Assembly (NCBI RefSeq): GCF_036711975.1
Contig: NW_027248939.1
Span: 2,232,001-2,296,000 of the forward strand
Source of the DNA: Onthophagus taurus
Taxonomy: Eukaryota > Arthropoda > Insecta > Coleoptera > Scarabaeidae
Length of the DNA: 64,000 bases
Direction: 5' to 3'
The translations under genes and the position numbers were made by a program. How positions within the stretch are numbered: position 1 is the first letter of the stretch; each line of letters opens with the position of its first letter. Below, piece after piece: positions 7,701 to 16,400 of the stretch. Under the pieces are notes generated by a model. That model did not search any database, had not been told where the DNA came from, and saw nothing but the letters and a program-made list of their open reading frames with translations.

Positions 7701-8108
7701 ATGCCTTTAAACCGTTTTGGTGAACATGGTTCTACATCTATCGATAAATTTGGTAAGCATGTTCACCACCATGTTATACAGAACCACATAGCAAGATCCG
7801 AAGTTCTACAACCTTCATCAACATTTATTTTAACTTTACGTGGTGATGGAGATGTTGATCCAAAAACAAAACTTTATAAAATCACAAACAAAAGTGGAAT
7901 TACGGATTACATCAATTCTTTCTACGAAGGTATGATAAAAGATGTTGTAAAGTCCGCTCATGTTCAGTTACTTGTTAACGATATCGTTATTAAGTCGCTC
8001 CAGGGAGTCCAACTCAAACGCGGAGATACCATTAAGTGTAAAAATAATGCACCGATAGGAGGACTACCTTTTCTTGTAGAGTTGTTGATTGAAGGGGTTG
8101 TAGAGTAA
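7701..8108 (+). CDS. Unrecognised 135-aa protein preceding the integrase
   Basis: The ATG at 7701 follows a TATA/initiator pair. The N-terminus is His-rich (GKHVHHHVIQNHIARSE). The rest alternates short beta-strand-like stretches: STFILTLRGDGDVD, KLYKITNKSGITDYI, VQLLVNDIVIKSLQGV, then a Lys- and Cys-containing turn and LPFLVELLIEGV. No catalytic motif, signal peptide or membrane span is visible. The small all-beta look would suit a fibre, vertex or single-jelly-roll-like accessory protein, but this is a guess. Its stop codon overlaps the integrase start by one base (TAATG), so the two genes are probably read from one transcript. Confidence 0.65.
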   Translation: MPLNRFGEHGSTSIDKFGKHVHHHVIQNHIARSEVLQPSSTFILTLRGDGDVDPKTKLYKITNKSGITDYINSFYEGMIKDVVKSAHVQLLVNDIVIKSLQGVQLKRGDTIKCKNNAPIGGLPFLVELLIEGVVE

Positions 8109-9043
8109 TGGTTAGTGTTAAGCGAGATCTCGTTAACGAACTACATGCACCTGCGAGACGACATTATCGGCGACGCCGCGTTCTGCTTCACGGACTATTG
8201 GATCTTTATCAAGCTGATTTGGTTGAAATGATCCCATATGCGTCGGTCAATAAAGGTTACAAGTATATACTGACTGTTATCAACGCTTTTTCAAAATACG
8301 CATGGGCCTTACCACTCAAAACCAAAACTGGGAAAGAGGTTACTCAAGCTATGAAGGACATTTTGCATAGTAAAAAGAATATTACTCCGAGCAACTTACA
8401 AACCGATAATGGGAAAGAGTTTTACAATAGCGATTTTCAAAAATTAATGGAACAACTTAACATTAATCATTACAGCACCTATTCCACTTTAAAAAGCTCG
8501 ATTATCGAACGGTTTAATAGAACCCTAAAAAATAAAATGTGGAAAGAATTTAGTATGCAAGGAAATTATCGCTGGTTAGACTTACTACCCAAATTACTAA
8601 AATCTTACAACAACACAATACATCGCACCATTCACATGAAACCTTCAGCTGTTAATCGACGAAATGAATCTGCTCTGTTAAATACTGTATACAATTCCAT
8701 TAAAGTTGTCGACCCCAACCACCATAAATTTAATGTGGGGGAACACGTGCGAATTAGCAAGTACAGACACGCTTTTGCTAAAGGTTACCAACCAACTTGG
8801 TCCAATGAAATTTTCACCATAGCGACAGTTCAAAATACTAATCCCAGGACTTACCTTATTAAAGATGGTAGAGGAGAACCCATTCTTGGAGCATTTTACG
8901 ACGAAGAATTACAACGTGTGAAACACCCGGATGTATTTTTAATTGAAAAAGTTCTTCGTCGAAAAGGAAATAAAGTCCGAGTGAAATGGTTGGGAATGGA
9001 TAGCTCTCATAATTCTTGGATTGCAAAAAAGGATGTATTATAA
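8108..9043 (+). CDS. Retroviral-type integrase with C-terminal chromodomain-like segment, 311 aa
   Basis: The enzyme would insert the element DNA into the host genome. The rve core carries the catalytic triad: Asp37 in LYQADLVEM, Asp100 in LQTDNGKEF and Glu134 in IIERFNRTL. The second Asp and Glu are 34 positions apart, slightly less than the classical DX35E spacing; I recall similar insect Maverick integrases. The N-terminal segment is basic (ARRHYRRRR). Residues about 274-311 read as a chromodomain-like fold, VFLIEKVLRRKGNKVRVKW then SSHNSWIAKKDVL, as known in Maverick and chromovirus integrases. The ATG overlaps the previous stop. The frame is intact. It converges on the polymerase gene, with about 150 bp between their stops. 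Confidence 0.93.
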   Translation: MVSVKRDLVNELHAPARRHYRRRRVLLHGLLDLYQADLVEMIPYASVNKGYKYILTVINAFSKYAWALPLKTKTGKEVTQAMKDILHSKKNITPSNLQTDNGKEFYNSDFQKLMEQLNINHYSTYSTLKSSIIERFNRTLKNKMWKEFSMQGNYRWLDLLPKLLKSYNNTIHRTIHMKPSAVNRRNESALLNTVYNSIKVVDPNHHKFNVGEHVRISKYRHAFAKGYQPTWSNEIFTIATVQNTNPRTYLIKDGRGEPILGAFYDEELQRVKHPDVFLIEKVLRRKGNKVRVKWLGMDSSHNSWIAKKDVL

Positions 9044-9058
9044 TTTTTACACTAAGAA

Positions 9059-9094
9059 AATAAAAAACTTTTTTTTAATTTCGTTGATTTTATT
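9059..9094. terminator. Back-to-back polyadenylation signals between convergent genes
   Basis: AATAAA at 9059-9064 on the + strand lies 16 bp after the integrase stop. The reverse complement of AATAAA at 9089-9094 serves the - strand polymerase gene about 100 bp beyond its stop. Long T-runs follow on both sides. This suits convergent transcription units that share a short intergenic region. Confidence 0.55.
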
Positions 9095-9194
9095 TCAAGT
9101 AACCTTTTTAACAACCTACTTTCTACTTTATATACAAGTTTTGTGATACAAGCAAGTATTTTTTTTTTTTACAAATTAACTGATCGCAATTTAA

Positions 9195-12100
9195 CTAGCC
9201 ATACATGTTTACGTTTAACAACTCCAATAAGTTGTCCAAAAGATCTTCCCTGCGTAGATCTTCAATAAGATAGTTTCCCCAAGCTAACGTATGACATCCA
9301 TCCTCCATCACGTAACGTTTATCGTCATGTGCAGAGAGCGCCACTTTATTCTTTAGTTCTGTATACATCGTGTGATAGGAGGAGCGAAAGACATACATCT
9401 TTTTTCGCACAGAACCTCCATCTTCGATAATCCGTTTATATTCTGAAACACTTAAGTTTTTATCGATAACATACTTTTTCACACCCTTGGCACGCTTGAC
9501 AACTCCTTCCAAAGTGTTAATACAATAAGCTTTAGCTCCTGTACCATAAAACGATGTTAATATCGTATTTGGGTACTCATCTTTCATTTTTCCAACTATC
9601 GGCGGCCCTGGAGGAATATTATGTCTGTTGTTTAACTTGTAATTAGAGGTATCGAACATCTCTATATTTTCTTTGATATCCTGGTATACATTCTCAGTAA
9701 ATATTTCGAGAATTAACGAATCCGTATCTGTATATAACAATAATACGTTTTCACCATATTTCTCTTTTAAAAAATTATAAAAAAAGTTATAAATGACCGC
9801 TTTCGACAATTCCAGTACGCTAAACCCTACATACAGAGGTTTGTTATATTTGACCTCCACCTTCTGCATTTCAATGGCTACCAAATTATGGCAGAAAATT
9901 TTCGATGACTTGAAAGTCGGCTTTGCGATAAGAGCTTCTGCACCGGGTCTCCTGTAACGATTCTCCCAATGTGACACTAATCGTATATCGACTCTATTTT
10001 CAACATTTTCCATCGTTTTCCCATACACGATATTATTCATTTGTTTATAATGATTTTTCCCAAATTCATTCGTAGCATTCATTCGTTTCTCAGAGTTAAA
10101 ATCGATATATGGTTTCATCCACGGCGATTGTTGAAATTGCAATGCACGGTGTATTTTGGTTAGCTTAAGACCTTTTTTCACACATTCACGTAGGTTTACA
10201 TAGTGAATTATGTATTTCGATTTATTTTGTAAGTTCGCAATCAACTTAGGATGCTTCGATCCGGGAGCGATTATGTTTTCGGGACAAAACGGTAGATCAT
10301 CATGCTGGTTGTGTAACCTTTCGGGATACTCCAAATCCACTTCAAAGACATAACCAAGGTGTTCATCATCTAAACACTCCACATCTATATCTGCTATTTC
10401 TTGGTTCGACAACCATCGAAAACCGCCTGTTGGTAATTTACAACTCATTGCATACCCATACAAATTGGTAGCATCCAAGTATAGAATATATGATGATGGT
10501 TTTTCCGGGTTAAAATCGTCAAGGAACTTGTTGTTTGCTATTGCAGATCGTTTTACACACATACAGAGACCGCCTCTAATTCCTTTCTTAAAAAAGTGTA
10601 ACATGTCAATGTCTGATAACAATTCTAATTTTACACCTGTCATTTTTAACAGAGCATCCCACCCAAACCCGGGCGCAGTATAATAATGGCAAGGATCCAG
10701 ATTGTAATTCTCCAAAGATATTGTCCTGAAATTTTCAAAGACGTCAGTCAACATTAACACATCTGACGTCAAATACAGGTCACTGTATTCTCCCAACGTT
10801 GTACACTTAAATTTATTCCATACAGTCTGTGCTCTAGAGTATTGTTCCTTTGAAATATTACTTGAACTCAATATGTCGTAAAACTGTGTATGATCAGGCA
10901 ATTTACTATACTCCAACTTTTCAAACGAATCTACGAACGAATATGGAAATACACCTTTCTGGCTCATCAATCTAAATTCTTCAGAGTCTTTGAATTTTTT
11001 TTTCACTTCCACACAATCCTTATCATCCAAATATGAAACCAACTTTTCCAAAGAACTCGCCATAAATCTAAACGAGTCGACGAATCTTATTTTCATAAAC
11101 ACTTTGCGTTTCTTTCCCTTGTTATCGGTTGTTTCTCCGACAACTATTTTTTTGGAAAAAGAAATATATTTTTCTTTGTTTTGTGCTATCACCTCTACTT
11201 CCTCCTTGTTTAGGGCAATACTTTTCACAAACATGTGGGCATCGTAATTCGACAGGTTGTGGAAAAACACAGGGATAAACATCGGTAATTTATAATTTAT
11301 ATTGCAGACGGAATGCGCAGGACCCCTATACAATCCTGTCAAGTGATCGTGATCACACACTTTCTCTTCTTTGTTTATTGGTTTATCACAAATGTGACAT
11401 ACGGAACTCAGTTCATGTACAAATTGGTCCAGACAGCTTAGCGGTATCATATCCTTTGTTTGCCTCAAATGTTGTTTATAGATCTCTATTACATCCTTCT
11501 CCAATCTTATAATAAATTCCAGAGCAGCGTTTCGCCCTCGGTATATTCGGAATTTCGATAAGTTATCATCGTAAGCACACTTAATGTAGTACGCAAACGC
11601 GTATGGTTCGTGTTCAAAACATCGGGCCGTATATGGTTTATTATCATCGTAAACTTTTCCTTCTTCGGGCGTTAAGGGTTTCAGAATCGCCTCGAAATCG
11701 GCGTACACCACAAACGGAACTTTCATTTTTTTTTCAAATCCTTCAAATTGTAAAACATTTTCCTTTTCTAGATGTCCGAACTTATTCACTTTTATTTGTT
11801 CGCTTGGTACTGTTGCTTTCACTTTTTTACAGTCATCCATCTGATGTCGTACCAACTTGTCTTCAGTTGAAAAGTATTGCAAACAACCCTCACAAATATA
11901 TCTTTGATGTTCATGAGTCGATGATTGTGTATTTATCAGTCGAGATAAGTTTTTTATCCAACAATAGTGGTTATTCCCGAAATTGTCGCTGACTACTAAT
12001 AAGTTTACATGACGCTCCCGTTTCTGTTTACATATACATACAGTTACAATATCATCTACCATTTTCTCTCCATTATACCAAGAATTTATACCATAGACGT

Positions 12101-13033
12101 TAATTGAAATGTTATTTTCTTCCTCAAATTTTGGTATGTCTCTGATGGGTACTGGGAATGTTACGCAGTCAAACTTTAATTCTGTTTCCCTATAATCTGG
12201 GTATGATGATATTCTTTGCGGTAAACCTGTGGGTTGGTACAGCGCGGACATCAGTGCCCAAGCAAAGCACTTATTATCGTTATTTTGCACATTTATTACC
12301 GCTCTCTTCCCTTTTATGGATGTCGGTAAGTCGATGTAGCTCGATGCTCTTGTAGGATTAAACTTGTTACAGTTCACTTCAAGATATAATATTTCCAACA
12401 AGGTCCAACCTGCAGTATTAACGCCTTTAGTTTCGCATTTTACTACTTTTCTATTCTTATACTCTTACCTGAGTCCCGTTCTTGGAATTCCGACATTTTC
12501 ACCATAATCTCGTCCATAAAGTCCTCGTATGTTTGGTACAAGTCTACGGCTACTGTTATAATTTTATTTTTTGTGTTGAATGATTTGATTTCCACTTCTT
12601 CCTTCGTATTTATGAAATACAATCCAAAAATTTCCGTATTCACTTTTAAACTACCATTTACATTCCTCACGGACTGTATCAAACTGATAACTTTTTCTCT
12701 AATTCGGTTACTGAATTCCTTCATGTCTACGTACTTCCGTTCATGATCGCTCACTCTAAAACTACATATTTTATCTCCAAATATCGAATCTATTTTTTCT
12801 ACACCATCATCTATTATTACGAAGGCTTTCTGTTTATGTTTGTTGCTGCGCAGATGTGAGGAATAACATTGTCTGGTTACGTGTTCATCACATATTTCAC
12901 ACACTATAACATCTCCTTGTTGATCCTCTTCCACCTTTCGACGTTTCCCAATACATGCTGTGCGTTGATGTCTCACAAGATTATCTGGTCTAGTAAACTC
13001 TTTGTAACACACGTCGCAGGTCAACATGTTCAC
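9195..13033 (-). CDS. Protein-primed type family B DNA polymerase, two exons (13033-12469, 12409-9195)
   Basis: Exon 1 starts at ATG 13033 and exon 2 ends at the TAG at 9195. Together they encode about 1,259 residues. Exon 1 carries two C2H2-type fingers (CDVCYKEF..., CEICDEHV...). Numbering exon 2 from the codon at 12401: Cys45 lies in NNDNKCFAWAL and His145 in NNHYCWIKN, a possible cysteine-protease-like pair. A finger follows at 170-191. Exo I has Asp235/Glu237 (YADFEAI), exo II has Asn382/Asp387 (HNLSNYDAHMF) and exo III has Tyr543/Asp547. A zinc treble-clef like endonuclease VII lies at about 335-366. Polymerase motif A has Asp643 (LDATNLYGY), motif B has Lys786 to Gly794 and motif C is YTDTDS (Asp892/Asp894). 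All key residues are present. The family replicates Maverick/Polinton DNA using a terminal protein primer. Confidence 0.93.
12410..12468 (-). other. 59-bp spliceosomal-type intron in the polymerase gene
   Basis: Read on the - strand, the donor is CAG|GTAAGAGT at 12469/12468 and the acceptor is ATACTGCAG|GTTGG at 12410/12409, with TTAAT before the acceptor as a plausible branch region. Exon 1 has 565 coding bases, one more than a multiple of three, and exon 2 has 3,215, so a phase-1 splice keeps frame to the polymerase stop. Without splicing, the exon 1 frame ends at a stop inside the intron. The open polymerase frame also lacks an ATG near its start, which independently argues for the intron. 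Confidence 0.85.
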
Positions 13034-13050
13034 AACACTCTTACTTCAAT

Positions 13051-13084
13051 ACTGTTGAACACGATTTTCTATCTGCTATTTAAA
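13051..13084 (-). promoter_or_regulatory. TATA-like box and initiator of the polymerase gene
   Basis: On the - strand TTTAAATA (13084-13077) is followed 31 bases later by an initiator-like CAACAGT around 13053. The start codon follows at 13033, giving a leader of about 20 bases. The spacing is normal for a TATA promoter and mirrors the arrangement ahead of the 135-aa gene. Confidence 0.5.
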
Positions 13085-13129
13085 GCATACCTCCTCCGAA
13101 GTGGGGTTTTCAATGAACTCACGTCGTGT

Positions 13130-13330
13130 AACCTTCATTTCAGGTCACGTACAAGGTCAATGTCATGGTCACAATTAAGGTTGACTTCAAGGTCTCCGTT
13201 GAGGTCAAAGTAAAGGTCATTGTTCAGGTCAAGGTTACTGATCAAGGTCATGGTCACTAAACGTGATCTTGACCTGAGGTGAGCTCAAAGTAAAGGTCAT
13301 TGTTTAGGTCTAGGTTACTGGTCAACGACC
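13130..13330. promoter_or_regulatory. Cluster of AGGTCA half-sites with an 80-bp direct repeat
   Basis: The stretch carries at least seven AGGTCA strings on the + strand, several as AAGGTCA or TCAAGGTCA, plus TGACCT on the other strand. A diverged 80-bp direct repeat has copies beginning at 13201 and 13281, both with CTCAAAG or GTCAAAG followed by TAAAGGTCATTGTT. AGGTCA is the nuclear-receptor half-site, and TCAAGGTCA is the extended monomer site of the FTZ-F1/SF-1 and ERR families. It sits about 50-250 bp upstream of the polymerase promoter. It may be regulatory, or simply part of an element-end repeat; no coding sequence is seen. Confidence 0.6.
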
Positions 13331-13342
13331 CCCTTTGCAATA

Positions 13343-13457
13343 GCCGATTCTGGAACCTCCTCCCAGAACCTCAGGGCAAGGTCAAGGTCAAGGTCACTCA
13401 ACGTGACCTTGGCCTTGACCTTGACCTGAGGTTCTGAGAGGAGGTTCTAGAATCGGC
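13343..13457. repeat. Hairpin with 55-bp arms at the element/satellite border
   Basis: Left arm 13343-13397 and right arm 13403-13457 are inverted copies with 4 mismatches in 55 positions and a 5-nt loop, TCAAC. The outer end reads GCCGATTCT and the inner half holds three AAGGTCA strings, repeated in inverse order in the other arm. The satellite starts 15 bp beyond the right arm. It could be the terminal part of the element, a separate hairpin element or a folded terminal repeat. Confidence 0.85.
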
Positions 13458-13471
13458 TTTTATCTACTACT

Positions 13472-16400
13472 GATAATTCTGTTGACCATATTAGTGATAT
13501 TCAGGCGCCAAATGACATGTTGGAGCATGTTGGAGATAAAAAACAAAATGTGCCCAAAACGTGATATTATGACGTTATACGCCGTTCTGAGACATGTTTG
13601 AACTTTCTATCACTTTTCGTTCCGATAATTCTGTTGACCATATTTGTGATATTCAGGCGCCAAATGACATGTTGGAGCATGTTGGAGATAAAAAACAAAA
13701 TGTGCCCAAAACGTGATATTATGACGTTATACGCCGTTCTGAGACATGTTTGAACTTTCTATCACTTTTGGTTCCGATAATTCAGTTGACCATATTTGTG
13801 ATATTCAGACGCCAAATGACATCTTTGAGCATGTTGGAGATAAAAAACAAAATGTGCCTAAAACGTGATATTATGACGTTATACGCCGTTCTGAGACATG
13901 TTTGAACTTTCTATCACTTTTGGTTCCGATAATTCAGTTGACCATATTTGTGATATTCAGACGCCAAATGACATCTTTGAGCATGTTGGAGATAAAAAAC
14001 AAAATGTGCCCAAAACGTTATATTATGACGTTATACGCCGTTCTGAGACATGTTTGAACTTTCCATCACTTTTGGTTCCGATAATTCTGTTGACCATATT
14101 TGTGATATTCAGACGCCAAATGACATCTTTGAGCATGTTGGAGATAAAAAACAAAATGTGCCCAAAACGTTATATTATGACGTTATACGCCGTTCTGAGA
14201 CATGTTTGAACATTCTATCACTTTTGCTACCGATAATTCTGTTGATCATACTTGTGATATTCAGACGCCAAATGACATCTTTGAGCATGTTGGAGATAAA
14301 AAACAAAATGTGCCCAAAACGTGATATTATGACGTTATACGCCGTTCTGAGACATGTTTGAACTTTCTATTACTTTTGGTTCCGATAATTCAGTTGACCA
14401 TATTTGTGATATTCAGACGCCAAATGACATCTTTGAGCATGTTGGAGATAAAAAACAAAATGTGCCCAAAACGTTATATTATGACGTTATACGCCGTTCT
14501 GAGACATGTTTGAACTTCCTATCACTTTTGGTTCCGATAATTCTGTTGACCATAATTTTGATATTCAGACGCCAAATGACATCTTTGAGCATGTTGGAGA
14601 TAAAAAACAAAATGTGCCCAAAACGTTATATTATGACGTTATACGCCGTTCTGAGACATGTTTGAACTTTCTATCACTTTTGGTTCCGATAATTCTGTTG
14701 ACCATATTTGTGATATTCAGGCGCCAAATGACATGTTGGAGCATGTTGGAGATAAAAAACAAAATGTGCCCAAAACGTGATATTATGACGTTATACGCCG
14801 TTCTGAGACATGTTTGAACTTTCTATCACTTTTGGTTCCGATAATTCTGTTGACCATATTTGTGATATTCAGGCGCCAAATGACATGTTGGAGCATGTTG
14901 GAGATAAAAAACAAAATGTGCCCAAATCGTGATATTATGACGTTATACGCCGTTCTGAGACATGTTTGAACTTTCTATCACTTTTGGTTCCGATAATTCT
15001 GTTGACCATATTTGTGATATTCAGGCGCCAAATGACATATTGGAGCATGTTGGAGATAAAAAACAAAATGTGCCCAAAACGTGATATTATGACGTTATAC
15101 GCCGTTCTGAGACATGTTTGAACTTTCTATCACTTTTGGTTCCGATAATTCTGTTGACCATATTTGTGATATTCAGGCGATAAATGACATGTTGGAGCAT
15201 GTTGGAGATAAATAACAAAATGTGCCCAAATCGTGATATTATGACGTTATACGCCGTTCTGAGACATGTTTGAACTTTCTATCACTTTTGGTTCCGATAA
15301 TTCTGTTGACCATATTTGTGATATTCAGGCGCCAAATGACATATTGGAGCATGTTGGAGATAAAAAACAAAATGTGCCCAAAACGTTATATTATGACGTT
15401 ATACGCCGTTCTGAGACATGTTTGAACTTTCTATCACTTTTGGTTCCGATAATTCTGTTGACCATATTTGTGATATTCAGGCGCCAAATGACATCTTTGA
15501 GCATGTTGGAGATAAAAAACAAAATGTGCCCAAAACGTGATATTATGACGTTATACGCCGTTCTGAGACATGTTTGAACTTTCTATCACTTTTGGTTCCG
15601 ATAATTCTGTTGACCATATTTGTGACATACAGACGCCAAATGACATCTTTGAGCATGTTGGAGATAAAAAACAAAATGTGCCCAAAACGTGATATTATGA
15701 CGTTATACGCCGTTCTGAGACATGTTTGAACTTTCTATCACTTTTGGTTCCGATAATTCTGTTGACCATATTTGTGATATTCAGGCGCCAAATGACATGT
15801 TGGAGCATGTTGGAGATAAAAAACAAAATGTGCCCAAAACGTTATATTATGACGTTATACGCCGTTCTGAGACATGTTTGAACTTTCTATCACTTTTGGT
15901 TCCGATAATTCTGTTGACCATATTTGTGATATTCAGGCGCCAAATGACATGTTGGAGCATGTTGGAGATAAAAAACAAAATGTGCCCAAAACGTGATATT
16001 ATGACGTTATACGCCGTTCTGAGACATGTTTGAACTTTCTATCACTTTTGGTTCCGATAATTCTGTTGACCATATTTGTGATATTCAGGCGCCAAATGAC
16101 ATGTTGGAGCATGTTGGAGATAAAAAACAAAATGTGCCCAAAACGTTATATTATGACGTTATACGCCGTTCTGAGACATGTTTGAACTTTCTATCACTTT
16201 TGGTTCCGATAATTCTGTTGACCATATTTGTGATATTCAGGCGCCAAATGACATGTTGGAGCATGTTGGAGATAAAAAACAAAATGTGCCCAAAACGTGA
16301 TATTATGACGTTATACGCCGTTCTGAGACATGTTTGAACTTTCTATCACTTTTGGTTCCGATAATTCTGTTGACCATATTTGTGATATTCAGGCGCCAAA

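Larger units (their letters stand above)
1..13457. mobile_element. Maverick/Polinton-like virus-like element, left part missing
   Basis: The stretch holds a packaging ATPase, a retroviral-type integrase with a chromodomain-like tail, a large protein-primed type family B DNA polymerase and several structural-type proteins. This gene combination defines Maverick/Polinton and adintovirus-like elements of animals. The left end lies outside the window, since an open frame already runs at base 2. The right limit is inferred from the last element gene (its start codon is at 13033), the hairpin ending at 13457 and the satellite starting at 13472. No terminal inverted repeat or 6-bp target duplication can be shown, because only one end is present. 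Most genes are open and the polymerase frame is intact across its intron, so the copy is not ancient. One gene near 2056 is broken, and no maturation protease was found. Confidence 0.85.

Noticed and set aside
10465..12355. + strand frames opposite the polymerase
   Set aside because: They are shadows of the polymerase coding strand and show no motif.
13130..13330. Telomere-type repeat
   Set aside because: The repeated unit is AGGTCA with irregular spacing, not the insect telomere unit TTAGG.
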